A stretch of 64,000 nt of DNA from Pseudomonas sp. MYb118 (GCF_040947875.1 NZ_JBFRXN010000003.1:434001-498000); one strand, 5' to 3'. Positions 25,590 through 35,210 are shown, counted from the first letter of the stretch. Notes: generated by a model not told the origin, from the sequence alone. Numbers and translations are program-made.

Positions 25590-26930
25590 ATGACAATAAC
25601 AAGAAGCAGAGAAGTACCTGATACCCCCCGGGATTCGGCGACGATCAACAAATTGATGTTCGTCAAGCTGATGCCGTTGCTGATCGCCGCCTACGTGCTG
25701 AGCTTTCTGGACCGCACCAACATCGCCCTGGCCAAGCATCACCTGGATGTCGACCTGGGCATTTCGGCGGCGGCCTACGGGCTGGGTGCCGGGTTGTTTT
25801 TCCTCACCTACGCGCTGTCGGAGGTGCCCAGCAACCTGATCATGCACAAGGTCGGCGCACGGTTCTGGATCGCCCGGATCATGGTGACCTGGGGGCTGAT
25901 CTCGGCGGCCATGGCTTTCGTTCAGGGCGAGACCTCGTTCTACGTCCTGCGTTTGCTGCTGGGTGTCGCCGAAGCGGGTCTGTTCCCCGGCGTCATGCTG
26001 TACCTGACTTACTGGTTCGGACGTGAACAACGCGCCCGTGCCACCGGCTACTTCCTGCTGGGGGTGTGCTTTGCCAACATCATCGGCGGGCCGCTGGGCG
26101 CCGCGTTGATGGAGCTGGACGGTGTCTGGGGCTGGCGCGGCTGGCAGTGGATGTTCGTGCTCGAAGGCTTGCCAGCGGTGTTCTTCGCCATGGTGGTCTG
26201 GAAGAAATTGCCGGACCGCCCCAGCAAGGCGCCGTGGTTGAGTGCCGCTGAAGCCGCGCAGATCGAACAGCAACTGGCTGCCGAAGCCGAGGAGGGTGCA
26301 GGCCACGGCGGGCACTCGTTCAAGCAATGCCTGACCCCGCAGATCCTGTTGGCGATCCTGGTCTACTTCTGCCATCAGATCACCATTTACACGGTGATCT
26401 TTTTCCTGCCCGGCATCATCAGCAAATACGGGGCGTTGACTACCTTGCAGGTCGGCATGCTGACATCCTTGCCCTGGCTCGCGGCGGCCGTCGGCGCCAT
26501 CGCCTTGCCGCGTCTGGCCACGACGCCCGCGCGTTCCCGGCAGATGCTGGTGGCGGGCTTGCTGACCATGGCGGCGGGCCTGGGCATCGCGGCGCTGGCG
26601 GGGCCGGTCATCAGCCTGCTGGGCTTTTGTATCTCGGCGGTGATGTTCTTCGTCGTGCAGTCGATCATTTTTCTGTACCCGGCTTCGCGCCTCAAAGGGG
26701 CGGCGCTGGCCGGCGGCCTGGGCTTTGTCAATTCCTGTGGGCTGCTCGGTGGGTTTGTAGGCCCGTCGGTCATGGGCGCGATCGAGCAAAGTACCGGCAA
26801 TGCCATGGACGGTATGAAGGTGGTCGCCGTCATTCTCGTGCTGGCTGCCTTCGCCGCGTTGCGTTTGCGTCAGGGGCAGGAAGACAAACAGGAAAAACCT
26901 CAGTTGCAGGGCCGTCGGCAAACGGCTTGA
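25590..26930 (+). CDS. MFS transporter, ACS family (phthalate/tartrate-like)
   Basis: The 446-residue protein begins with the ACS hallmark LIAAYVLSFLDRTNIALAK and has RLLLGVAEAGLFPGVMLYL in helix 4 and YWFGREQRARATGYF in the central motif A loop. It is a twelve-helix organic-anion/proton symporter. Two importers in one operon suggest two related substrates or stages of one. It ends just before a REP cluster that probably closes the operon. Confidence 0.93.
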   Translation: MTITRSREVPDTPRDSATINKLMFVKLMPLLIAAYVLSFLDRTNIALAKHHLDVDLGISAAAYGLGAGLFFLTYALSEVPSNLIMHKVGARFWIARIMVTWGLISAAMAFVQGETSFYVLRLLLGVAEAGLFPGVMLYLTYWFGREQRARATGYFLLGVCFANIIGGPLGAALMELDGVWGWRGWQWMFVLEGLPAVFFAMVVWKKLPDRPSKAPWLSAAEAAQIEQQLAAEAEEGAGHGGHSFKQCLTPQILLAILVYFCHQITIYTVIFFLPGIISKYGALTTLQVGMLTSLPWLAAAVGAIALPRLATTPARSRQMLVAGLLTMAAGLGIAALAGPVISLLGFCISAVMFFVVQSIIFLYPASRLKGAALAGGLGFVNSCGLLGGFVGPSVMGAIEQSTGNAMDGMKVVAVILVLAAFAALRLRQGQEDKQEKPQLQGRRQTA

Positions 26931-26952
26931 ACGGGTAGTGAGCCTGGACCTC

Positions 26953-27168
26953 TGTGGGAGCGAGCCTGCTCGCGATTGGCGCCCTGAAAGTCCGCGGTGC
27001 CTGGACGTTCATCGCGAGCAAGCTCGCTCCTACAGGGATCTGGGTGTACGCATTGTTTGTGGTGGACCGAGAACCTTGTGGGAGCGGGCTTGCTCGCGAA
27101 TTGGCCGGGACATTCAACATTGATGGTGCCTGACACGCCGCCATCGCGAGCAGGCTCGCTCCCACAGG
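26953..27168. repeat. REP/BIME cluster of four units in alternating orientation
   Basis: REP heads occur near 26953, 27011, 27077 and 27141. Units one and three read GTGGGAGCG-A/G-G-C-C/T-TGCTCGCGA, units two and four are the reverse complement (ATCGCGAGCAAG/GGCTCGCTCC). The cluster separates two convergent genes and probably terminates both. Confidence 0.9.
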
Positions 27169-27177
27169 TTTTGGGTT

Positions 27178-28470
27178 TTATTTATTGCGTGTGACACGCC
27201 AGATGGTATTGGCCAGGTCATCAGCGATGATCAGCGCGCCCCGCGGGTCGACCGTCACCCCAACAGGTCGGCCACGGGTCTTGCCATCCGAGCCGCGGAA
27301 ACCTGTGGCAAAGTCGATCGGCTCTCCATCAGCCTTGCCATTGCGGAACGGCACGAAGATCACTTTGTAGCCCACCGGATTGTCCCGGTTCCAACTACCG
27401 TGCTCACCGACGAACACGCCCTCGGCGAATTTGTCGCCCATGGCGGCGGTGGAAAAATCCACGCCCAAAGCGGCGACGTGCGAGCCCAGGCTGTAATCCG
27501 GTTTGATCGCCGAGGCGACTTTCGTCGGGTTCTGTGGCCGTGCCCGCGTATCAACGTTCTGGCCCCAGTAGCTGTAGGGCCAGCCGTAGAACGCGCCTTC
27601 TTTCACCGACGTCAGATAGTCGGGCACCAGATCGGGCCCCAGTTCATCGCGCTCGTTGACCACCGCCCAAAGCGTGCCGGTGCCAGGCTGGATTTTCAGC
27701 GCCGTAGGATTGCGCAGCCCGGTGGCATACGGCTTGTGGGCGCCGGTCTGGGCGTCGATCTGCCAGACCATGGCCCGATCCACCTCCACCTCCATGCCGC
27801 GCTCGGTGATGTTGCTGTTGGAGCCAATGCCCACGTATAGCGAGCGCCCGTCTTCGCTGATGGCCAGGGATTTGGTCCAGTGGTGATTGATCGCAGATGG
27901 CAGGTCGGTGATTTTCGTCGGCATGCCGTTGGCCTTGGTCTGGCCCTCGGCGTAATCGAAGCTGACCAGAGCGTCCTGGTTGGCCACGTAGATTTTACCG
28001 TCGGCATAGGCCAGGCCGTACGGCGCATTGAGATTTTCGGCGAATACCGTTTGCAGCTCATATTTGCCGTCGCCATCGGCATCACGCAGCAGGGTCAGGC
28101 GGTTGCCACCCTTGACCTGGGTGTTGCCCTTGGCCTTGATGTAGCTGGCGATCACATCCTTGGGCTTGAGCTTCGCTGCGTTGCCGCCACGGCCTTCGGC
28201 CACCAGGATGTCACCGTTGGGCAGCACCAGGGTCTGGCGCGGGATTTTCAGGTCGCTGGCAATGGCGGTGACGCTGAATCCTTCGGGCACGGTCGGCTTC
28301 TGCTCACCCCAGGCCACTGGCTCGGCGATTTTCATGCTGGGCAGCAGGCTGCGCTGGGGCTCGGGCATTTTCGGGTCGGGACCACGGGCTTGCTGGCTAT
28401 CGGCTTCTCCACCACAGGCACTCAGCAGCATCGCCAGGGTCAGGGTGGCGACTGGATACATAGGTTTCAT
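27178..28470 (-). CDS. Lipoprotein sorbosone/glucose dehydrogenase-like (PQQ) protein
   Basis: The ~430-residue product has a lipoprotein signal (LLSACGG, Cys19) and a six-bladed GDH-B type propeller: RQTLVLPNGDILVAEGRGG near residue 85, GLRNPTALKIQPGTGTLWAVVNERDELG near 250 and FVGEHGSWNRDNPVGYKV near 365. Soluble PQQ-dependent sugar and sorbosone dehydrogenases share this fold; it would act in the periplasm on aldoses or related sugars. ATG at 28470 has GGGAGG seven bases before it and overlaps the DUF2231 stop as ATGA. Cofactor use is inferred. Confidence 0.88.
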   Translation of the reverse strand: MKPMYPVATLTLAMLLSACGGEADSQQARGPDPKMPEPQRSLLPSMKIAEPVAWGEQKPTVPEGFSVTAIASDLKIPRQTLVLPNGDILVAEGRGGNAAKLKPKDVIASYIKAKGNTQVKGGNRLTLLRDADGDGKYELQTVFAENLNAPYGLAYADGKIYVANQDALVSFDYAEGQTKANGMPTKITDLPSAINHHWTKSLAISEDGRSLYVGIGSNSNITERGMEVEVDRAMVWQIDAQTGAHKPYATGLRNPTALKIQPGTGTLWAVVNERDELGPDLVPDYLTSVKEGAFYGWPYSYWGQNVDTRARPQNPTKVASAIKPDYSLGSHVAALGVDFSTAAMGDKFAEGVFVGEHGSWNRDNPVGYKVIFVPFRNGKADGEPIDFATGFRGSDGKTRGRPVGVTVDPRGALIIADDLANTIWRVTRNK

Positions 28471-28895
28471 CGTGCACCTCCCGAGCGCAGGTTGGTGAGA
28501 CCGGTCCACGCCGAAACGCAGCTCAGCAGGGTAACGATGACTGACAGGATCAGGCCCGAGGGCATGACCGCCCAGGCATCCTTGGCATGTTCGAAGGCGT
28601 TGATCAACCCCAGCACCCAGGTGATCAGCAATAGCAGGAAATACAAAGTAGGCCTGCCGGCTTTGGGGTGGGCCTGTAGCAGGTTGACCAGCGCAAACAG
28701 CAACGCAAGCCCGCAGAACACCAGGCCCCCGGCGATCAGCCAGGAGGCGAAATTGCTCCACTGGATCTGGTAGGTGTTGGAGTAGGCGATGTCACTGAGC
28801 AAGCCCCCGAGAAAAAGGGCCACGGCGCCGCCAAGCAGGACCGCGTGCAGCGGTCCTGGCGTGATTCGCGCGAAGGGGTAGGTGGTGTCGGTCAC
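28467..28895 (-). CDS. DUF2231-family membrane protein
   Basis: The 142-residue protein has four transmembrane helices and a PGPLHAVLLGGAVALFLGGLL start with the family's early His. It is coupled to the sorbosone-dehydrogenase-like lipoprotein by an ATGA overlap. DUF2231 proteins are often next to PQQ or haem redox proteins and may pass electrons to the membrane; here that is inference. Confidence 0.85.
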   Translation of the reverse strand: MTDTTYPFARITPGPLHAVLLGGAVALFLGGLLSDIAYSNTYQIQWSNFASWLIAGGLVFCGLALLFALVNLLQAHPKAGRPTLYFLLLLITWVLGLINAFEHAKDAWAVMPSGLILSVIVTLLSCVSAWTGLTNLRSGGAR

Positions 28896-29039
28896 AGCAG
28901 ATCCTCATCGGTTGTCGACCCGGCACTGACGGATAGCGCGTGTGCACTGATCCATCAGGCTGCGCGCTGGGTGCACGCAGTAAAGGTGATCACGATGCGG
29001 GTGCCTAAGTTCAAAGAAATGCCGTGCCGAGCATTCGGA

Positions 29040-31289
29040 TTACTCAGGAGTATCGACAGCCGCCGGCATGGTAAACCTGAACAACGCACCTTGCCCCGGC
29101 GCACTTTCGGCGACGATGCGTCCACCATGGGCCTCGACGATCCCCTGCGTGATATACAGGCCCAGCCCGGTGCCATTCGGGTTGCCTTCCTTGGCGGTCC
29201 AGTAACGATCGAACACATGGGGCAGGTGGTCCTGGGGAATGCCTTCGCCGCTGTCTTGCACGGTGAAGACGATGTCGCCGCCGGATGATTTCGCGTGCAC
29301 ACCGACGGTGCCCAGGCGCGGGGTGAATTTGATTGCGTTGCTGACCAGGTTCGACAGCACCTGGAACAACCGCTCGGGGTCGGCATGGATGCGCAGGTCG
29401 GGATCCGCTTCGAAGGAAATGCTGATGTCCTTGTCCAGCGCCAGGGGCGCGAGCAGTGCTTGGGCCTCCTCGAACATCTGTGTGACGTCGAGCTTTTGCG
29501 GTGTGATGGTGTAGCGCCCGGCGTCGATCTTGGAGGTATCGAGCAAGTCTTCGAGCAGGGTATTCATGCGCCCGGCGGCCTGTTGCATGGTGTCGATTGC
29601 GGTAGCAATGCGTCGCGAGGTGTGCGGGCCGTCGGAGCTGAAGGTCTTTTGCATCATGCCGCAGAGCATGGAGATGACCGTCATCGGGTTGCGCAGGTCG
29701 TGGGAAACCACGGCCACCAGATCATCCCGCGCACGCACGGCCTCCTGTTCACGACGGACCTGGCGAGCGAGGTCGTTTTCCAGTGCCGAGCGGCGCAGGT
29801 CGTTGGCGGCGAAGAGGTCGCCATGGCTCCACTTGGTGGAGATCCCGGCCATCTCCACTTTCCAGATTTCGAAGGATGTGCGCGGGCGCAGGCGCAGGCC
29901 GGCGTCAGAGTTTTCCAGGTCCAGCGGCTTTCTCGGGTCGCCACTCCATTTGACGTTCTCTTTGACTTCCGGACGGAACCACATCACGCCGTTGTCTACC
30001 GGTTTGGGCAGGCTCATGGCGAGCACGCCGCTGGCCACTTGCTGATAGTGAGCGGCCGGTGGATAGACGCTGGCCAGGTGATGACTGGCGAACACCGGCT
30101 CGCCGCGTTCCTGCAGCCATTTATGCAGCGCACGGATCTGCTCGGGTTCCGGGCAATTGCCATAACGGTGCAACTGCTTGTCTTCGATGATCGCGATACC
30201 GCCGGCCTGGGCCAGCGCCATCAGCACTTGCGGTTGCCGGGCCAGGCCGTCGAAGACATTCTGCGGCGAGTCGATCATGGCTTGGTTGAGCAGTGCCAGC
30301 GCTCCGAGCTTTTCGTCACGCTGGCGGCTGAGTTCCAGGGCCTCCATGGCGCTGATCTGCAACGACAGCACCTGGCCGATGGTCTGGCAGGCGGTGCGCA
30401 ATTCGTGCGGAACATGCAGTGGCTGGCGGTTGCCGCAACTGATCAGGCCCCAGAGTTGATCACCGCGCATCAGCGAGATGCTCATTGACGACAACACCCC
30501 CATGTTCTTCATGTACTGGCAGTGGATCGGCGAAACGCTGCGCAGGGTGGCGAAACTCAAGTCCAGTGGCGTTTGCGTGTCGGGACGCAGCTTCGGTACC
30601 AGCGGCACCGGCTGATAGTCGGCATTCGGGATGATTCGCAACCAGTTGATGCGATACAGCTCGCGGGCCTGCTCCGGAATATCCGAGGCCGGGAAGAACA
30701 GTCCGTTGAACAGCTCCATCGATGGGTCGGAGGCTTCGGCGATCACCTGACCGTGGCCTTCCTCCTCGAAACGGTAGATCAGCACCCGGTCATAGCCGGT
30801 CATGGCCTGGATTTCCTTGACGCTGATGTCGTACAGCGCTTGCAGCGTAGTCGCCGCTTGCAGGCGCTGGAGCATGCGCCCCAGGTTTGTCTGATTGCCG
30901 GCGACGTTGCGCGGCTGGAAATTCTCCACGTGGATCTCCAGCTCCAGAATCAACACCCCTTGATGGCGATGCAGCAAACCGTCGAACGCGGTGCCGTTGA
31001 CCCTGAAATGCAGGGGAGGGGCGTCGAACAGTGTCGGTTGCTGCAACGCTTCACGCACGGCTTTGGTGTGCGCGTCACCGATCAGGCTTTGCAGCGGGCG
31101 GCCAATCAGTGTCTGTGGTTCGCGTGCGAGCAGGGTGTCGACGTTGGCGCTGACCTGGATGATCTCCAGTCCAGGCTCGGTCAGGGTCAGCAGCAGCCCG
31201 TGGGGCTGAATCGCCCCCGGAAAGCGGATGGGTTCGTCCGCACAGTTGGCCAACAGCTGTTCAAACGCGTCTTTGTCTTGTGGTGTCAT
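29040..31289 (-). CDS. bphP: Bacteriophytochrome histidine kinase
   Basis: The ~749-residue protein has PAS (~20-125), GAF (~140-310), PHY (~320-500) and histidine kinase (~515-745) modules. Biliverdin attachment Cys16 lies in NCADEPIRFPGAIQPHG. The chromophore pocket has PASDIP and the PHY tongue has PRTSF. The kinase has the H-box Ala-Val-Val-Ser-His-Asp-Leu-Arg-Asn-Pro, N-box NLVSNAIKF, DSGEGIP and GTGLGLYI. It should be a red/far-red switch. It overlaps bphO by ATGA. No response regulator is adjacent. Confidence 0.97.
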   Translation of the reverse strand: MTPQDKDAFEQLLANCADEPIRFPGAIQPHGLLLTLTEPGLEIIQVSANVDTLLAREPQTLIGRPLQSLIGDAHTKAVREALQQPTLFDAPPLHFRVNGTAFDGLLHRHQGVLILELEIHVENFQPRNVAGNQTNLGRMLQRLQAATTLQALYDISVKEIQAMTGYDRVLIYRFEEEGHGQVIAEASDPSMELFNGLFFPASDIPEQARELYRINWLRIIPNADYQPVPLVPKLRPDTQTPLDLSFATLRSVSPIHCQYMKNMGVLSSMSISLMRGDQLWGLISCGNRQPLHVPHELRTACQTIGQVLSLQISAMEALELSRQRDEKLGALALLNQAMIDSPQNVFDGLARQPQVLMALAQAGGIAIIEDKQLHRYGNCPEPEQIRALHKWLQERGEPVFASHHLASVYPPAAHYQQVASGVLAMSLPKPVDNGVMWFRPEVKENVKWSGDPRKPLDLENSDAGLRLRPRTSFEIWKVEMAGISTKWSHGDLFAANDLRRSALENDLARQVRREQEAVRARDDLVAVVSHDLRNPMTVISMLCGMMQKTFSSDGPHTSRRIATAIDTMQQAAGRMNTLLEDLLDTSKIDAGRYTITPQKLDVTQMFEEAQALLAPLALDKDISISFEADPDLRIHADPERLFQVLSNLVSNAIKFTPRLGTVGVHAKSSGGDIVFTVQDSGEGIPQDHLPHVFDRYWTAKEGNPNGTGLGLYITQGIVEAHGGRIVAESAPGQGALFRFTMPAAVDTPE

Positions 31290-31894
31290 AGCAGAACCTC
31301 CCGGCTTTGCAGCCAGCGTTCGAAACAACTGAATGTGGAGTGCGCCGCCTTGACCACGCTTTCGCGCTCGTCGGCGGTCATGGGGCGATTACCCAGGTAG
31401 TCGATGAAATCACGCCAGCGCCGCCCGGTCGCGGCACCGTAAATATCCAGGAATGCCGCGCCGTTTTCGGCGCCCAGGTCCAGCCTGGCAGCGATTTCAC
31501 GGCGCAGAATCTGTCCGCCGAGCGTCGCGCCTTCCAGCACGTAAAGCACACCCAGGTACGCCGCGCCGGAGTCGATGATCGGTAGCTCGCGGCAGACGGG
31601 CAGGCTGTCCAGCGCGTTCCCGGGCATCCCCAGGGCCTGCAAGTCACTACGCAGCGTCGGGGTTTTCATTCGGGTGTTCAGGTCAAAATCTGTGGGGGCC
31701 GACGTGCAGTCCTGCAGCGCGGCTTCCAGCGGCCGATAAAAACCGTAATAGGCCTGCATCAGGCGCTCAAAGGCCTGGAGATCGAGCGAGTCGGAGAAAA
31801 ACGGCAGGCGTTTTTCCAGGGCAATGTGCAGTTCGGCAGTGCCGGTGCGCAGATCCTGGAGTACGCGGGGAATATCTCGGGTCGGTGTTTGCAT
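31286..31894 (-). CDS. bphO: Bacterial haem oxygenase
   Basis: The ~202-residue protein makes biliverdin for the phytochrome from haem. The proximal His is in GTAELHIALEKRLPF and the distal Gly-rich helix region is YLGVLYVLEGATLGGQIL. ATG at 31894 is chosen; an ATG two codons earlier is equally compatible with a weak AGAG site. Its stop overlaps the bphP start, so enzyme and photoreceptor are made together. Confidence 0.95.
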   Translation of the reverse strand: MQTPTRDIPRVLQDLRTGTAELHIALEKRLPFFSDSLDLQAFERLMQAYYGFYRPLEAALQDCTSAPTDFDLNTRMKTPTLRSDLQALGMPGNALDSLPVCRELPIIDSGAAYLGVLYVLEGATLGGQILRREIAARLDLGAENGAAFLDIYGAATGRRWRDFIDYLGNRPMTADERESVVKAAHSTFSCFERWLQSREVLL

Positions 31895-32050
31895 GGTCAT
31901 AAACTCTAATCCGACCTCGTTATGGCCACGACTGAAAAAATGCGGGTGGCATACTACAGTCATTGGGACGCGAGGGGGACGAGTGTTTTTCTGATTCCGA
32001 TGGCAGGTTCATGGTTAACTGACCGCCATTTAAAGGGGAGGTTTCGTATT

Positions 32051-32191
32051 ATGGACAATGCATTCAAGCAACCACTGTTCGTCGTCGGGTTGCCTTTGCT
32101 GGTGATTGGCATCAGCACCGGGAACACCGCTTTCTGGGTGCCAGGGCTGGTGTTCATGGTCATCGGCTGGACCAAGCGCTCGAAGCGCTGA
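32051..32191 (+). CDS. 46-residue membrane protein
   Basis: The short protein has two hydrophobic stretches (residues ~8-24 and ~27-41) and a basic WTKRSKR end. GGGGAGG lies ten bases before the ATG. It is divergent from bphO and precedes another membrane gene by 16 bases. No function is recognised. Confidence 0.7.
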   Translation: MDNAFKQPLFVVGLPLLVIGISTGNTAFWVPGLVFMVIGWTKRSKR

Positions 32192-32207
32192 GCCGGGAGG
32201 GCGTTTG

Positions 32208-32594
32208 ATGCAAGTGCAGAACAAGGCCCTGATGTTCTTCAAGCGTCACCGATACGTGGTGCTGGGCTTGATGATCGCGGCGACACTGGTGAACGCCTTT
32301 GCCCGTTTCACCGGGCATTGGCAGCCGTTCTGGAGCGTGGTGATGCTGCAGGCCTTGTTCGGTCAGGTGGTATTCAACTATCTGCGTGATGGAACGGTCC
32401 AGTTCGCCCCGGGTGGCGGCCTGTCCAAAGACGCGGACCCGCTGGGCCGTGCGGCGTTGACGGCGTTTGCACTGGCGGTGTATCTGGTGGCGTTCGGTTA
32501 TGAAGGCCACCCGCGCGAGCCGTCGGTCCATGACAAACGACCTGGCGACTGGACGATGCCGACCCGGGAAGAAATCGGGGGCAAGAGGCCCTGA
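32208..32594 (+). CDS. Hypothetical membrane protein
   Basis: The 128-residue protein has three hydrophobic segments (~17-35, ~43-60 and ~82-100) and a polar tail rich in Pro, Asp and Arg. A GGGAGG site precedes the ATG. It forms a unit with the 46-residue gene just upstream and ends two bases from a convergent SDR gene. No family was recognised. Confidence 0.72.
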   Translation: MQVQNKALMFFKRHRYVVLGLMIAATLVNAFARFTGHWQPFWSVVMLQALFGQVVFNYLRDGTVQFAPGGGLSKDADPLGRAALTAFALAVYLVAFGYEGHPREPSVHDKRPGDWTMPTREEIGGKRP

Positions 32595-32596
32595 GT

Positions 32597-33346
32597 TCAG
32601 GTCAGGGACATCCCGCCGTCCACCAGAAGCTCAATGCCATTGACGAAGGTGCTGTCAGCCGAGGCCAGGTACAGCGCGGCACGGGCCAGTTCCTGCGCCT
32701 CACCGAGCCGCCCTGCAGGAATCATCTCACCCAGCATTTTCAGGAAGTCCGGGCGCTGCTCATCTGAAACCCCCAGTTTACCGATGATCGCGGTGTCGAC
32801 AGGGCCAGGGCTGAGCACGTTCACGCGGATGCGACGGGCGCGCAACTCCAGCGCCCAGCTGCGGGCAAACGCGGCGATGGCGGCCTTGCTGCCAGCGTAG
32901 ACCGCGTGATTCTCCAGCACTTTGGTCGCAGCCAGGGAGCTGGTCAGGATGATGCTGGCCCCGTCACGCAGCACGGGCGTGATCGACTGGACGCCGAAGA
33001 ACACGCCGCGGGTGTTGATGTTGAACTGCGTGTCGTAATCCTCTGGCGAGACCTGCGCGGAGGGCTGCAGGGTGATGACACCGGCATTGGCCATGTAGAT
33101 GTCCAGTGCGCCAAAGCGTTGCTGGATCCGGGCGGCCAGATCCTCATGATGTTCCAGGCTGGCCACGTCGCCCTCGATGGCGATCGCACCATGGCCAATG
33201 GTTTCGATGGCCTGATCCAGAATATCCTTGCGCCGACCCGTGATGATCACTTGTGCGCCTTCACGAGCGAACAGGCAGGCGGATGCCAGGCCGATGCCGC
33301 TGTTACCACCTGTGATGACCGCTACCTTACCTTCGAGACGCTTCAT
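32597..33346 (-). CDS. SDR-family oxidoreductase
   Basis: The 249-residue classical SDR has ITGGNSGIGLASA, MANAGVITLQP (a NAG-type motif with Ala), an ILTSSLAA active-site Ser and YAGSK. ATG at 33346 starts at the family N-terminus (MKRLEGKVAVITGG); the longer open frame runs into the regulatory gap. It is divergent from a LysR gene that probably controls it. Confidence 0.92.
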   Translation of the reverse strand: MKRLEGKVAVITGGNSGIGLASACLFAREGAQVIITGRRKDILDQAIETIGHGAIAIEGDVASLEHHEDLAARIQQRFGALDIYMANAGVITLQPSAQVSPEDYDTQFNINTRGVFFGVQSITPVLRDGASIILTSSLAATKVLENHAVYAGSKAAIAAFARSWALELRARRIRVNVLSPGPVDTAIIGKLGVSDEQRPDFLKMLGEMIPAGRLGEAQELARAALYLASADSTFVNGIELLVDGGMSLT

Positions 33347-33446
33347 CTGCTGACTCCGATGATGGATGTTTCGACGTATTATGCGGCGCGTGTTTCCAGC
33401 AACCAGTCCTGCACACAGCACATCAGTTGTGCCTCGGAGTCACAAG

Positions 33447-34352
33447 ATGTCCAGCCTGTTGAGCCAGTCGAGCAGCCTCATTGCCTTTGTCCGGGTGGTG
33501 GAGGCCGGCTCTTTCAGCGCCGCGGCGCGCAGCGTCGGCACGACGCCGTCGGCGATCTCCAAGAGCATTTCGCGCCTGGAAAAAAAGCTGAATGTCACGC
33601 TGTTTCGCCGTTCCACCAGAACCCTTGGCCTGACGCCGGACGGCTATCTGTTCTTTGAGCGTGTAGCCCCTTTGTTGCGCGCGCTTGAGGATTCCGAAGA
33701 TGCGATACGGCCGACCGGCACGGTGCGCGGGCATTTGCGGGTGAGCATGCCCAGCGAGCTGGGGCGCTTGTTATTGCCGCGGATCGGCTCGTCGTTTCTG
33801 GCCGAGCATCCGGAGGTCGACATCGACCTCAACTTGCTCGATCACCACGTGGACCTGATCAGTGAGGGCTATGACGTGATCTTCCGCGTGGGTTCGCTGG
33901 GGGACAGCAACCTGCGGGCCCGGACGCTGGCGCGCATGGACATGGCATTGGTGGCGTCCCCCGACTTTCTTCAGGCCCGCGGTCAACCCGCCACGGTGGA
34001 TGATCTGCGTGACCTGCCGTTCGTGCGCTACCAGTTGAGCGGGCGCACCTTGCCGATTCTCTTCGAGAACGGCGAAACGTTATTGCCCAAGGGACGCATC
34101 GGCCTGGACTCCGGCTTCGGCCTGCGTACGGCAGCCATCGACGGCATGGGCGTTGCCTACCTGATGCGCTGTATCGTCCAGCAGGATCTGAACGAAGGGC
34201 GGCTGGTGCAACTGCTGGAGAAGCACGCGCTGCCCGCACTGGAGCTGCATGCGGTGCACGCGTTCGGCAGCAACACGCCGATCAGGGTCAAACTGTTTAC
34301 CGACTTTGTGCAGAAGCAGGTGCAACAGTTGTCACGGAGCGGCGTTGCGTAG
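33447..34352 (+). CDS. LysR-family regulator
   Basis: The 301-residue protein has a LysR HTH (SFSAAARSVGTTPSAISKSI, LEKKLNVTLFRRSTRTLGLT) and a CrgA-type effector domain. It is divergent from the SDR gene across 100 bases. Its last 21 bases overlap the end of the convergent AraC gene tail to tail. GGAG lies nine bases before the ATG. Confidence 0.92.
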   Translation: MSSLLSQSSSLIAFVRVVEAGSFSAAARSVGTTPSAISKSISRLEKKLNVTLFRRSTRTLGLTPDGYLFFERVAPLLRALEDSEDAIRPTGTVRGHLRVSMPSELGRLLLPRIGSSFLAEHPEVDIDLNLLDHHVDLISEGYDVIFRVGSLGDSNLRARTLARMDMALVASPDFLQARGQPATVDDLRDLPFVRYQLSGRTLPILFENGETLLPKGRIGLDSGFGLRTAAIDGMGVAYLMRCIVQQDLNEGRLVQLLEKHALPALELHAVHAFGSNTPIRVKLFTDFVQKQVQQLSRSGVA

Positions 34353-35210
34353 CCGTTCGGCGTCCTTGCCCGGCGGCAACCCGAACAGGCGCACGTAGTC
34401 GCGACTGAACTGCGAAGGGCTGTCATAACCCACGCGATAGCCGGCACCCGCCGCGTCGAAGGCGTGCGCCACCATCAGGCGTCGAGCTTCCTGCAGGCGC
34501 AACTGACTGCGAAACTCCAACGGGCTCATGGCCGTGACGGCCTTGAAGTGCGCGTGAAGCGTAGAGCGGCTCATGCCGGCGATGTCGGCAATTTCTTCGA
34601 TCCTGCAACTTTGCTGGTAGTGGCTGCGTATCCAGGCGATGGCCTTGGCTATCTGACTGAGGCGGCTGTCGGCACCGGCCATCTGGCGGACGGCGCCACT
34701 GGTCATGAGCAACCGATAGAGCATTTCGCGAATGATCAGGGGCGCCAGTTCGGCGATGTCAGCGGGCGTGTCCAGCAACCCGGCGAGCCTCACGGCCGCG
34801 TCCAGCAGCGGCGGCGTGGTGGCGTTGAGTTCGATGGCAGACCCAGGACCACCAAGGGTGCCATCGGCGGGGTGACGCAGCGCCAGATCACTGAGCACGC
34901 CCATATCCAGATTGAGCACCAGGCACAGATACGGTGCCTGCTCGCTGGCCTCGATGACCGAGCCCATCACCGGGATGTCCACTGAAGCCACCAGGTAGGT
35001 GGCCGCGTCGTAGATGTACGAGGTGGTGCCGACCGCCACCTGCTTGCGGCCCTGAGCAATCAGGCACAGGGTCGGCTCATACACCACCGGCATGGGCACG
35101 GTCGGCGAACCCGAGCGCACCAGAGTGACGCCCGCAATCGGTGTGTCGTGAAAGCCGTCAGACGGCGCGTGACGACTGATCAGCTCGATCAGGCTTGGCA
35201 GTGATCCCAT
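34332..35210 (-). CDS. AraC-family regulator (AraC_N type)
   Basis: The ~292-residue protein has an AraC_N ligand domain (~15-180; PTLCLIAQGRKQVAVGTTSY) and paired HTH motifs (~195-285; AGAGYRVGYDSPSQFSRDY). ATG at 35210 with GGAG upstream is preferred over a 26-codon longer start. It is divergent from the aldo-keto reductase/NTF2 pair, which it probably regulates. Confidence 0.92.
   Translation of the reverse strand: MGSLPSLIELISRHAPSDGFHDTPIAGVTLVRSGSPTVPMPVVYEPTLCLIAQGRKQVAVGTTSYIYDAATYLVASVDIPVMGSVIEASEQAPYLCLVLNLDMGVLSDLALRHPADGTLGGPGSAIELNATTPPLLDAAVRLAGLLDTPADIAELAPLIIREMLYRLLMTSGAVRQMAGADSRLSQIAKAIAWIRSHYQQSCRIEEIADIAGMSRSTLHAHFKAVTAMSPLEFRSQLRLQEARRLMVAHAFDAAGAGYRVGYDSPSQFSRDYVRLFGLPPGKDAERLRNAAP

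Noticed and set aside
25488..26921. 477-residue minus-strand open frame opposite the second MFS gene
   Set aside because: Low-complexity Gln/His/Arg composition; the plus strand is a textbook MFS transporter.
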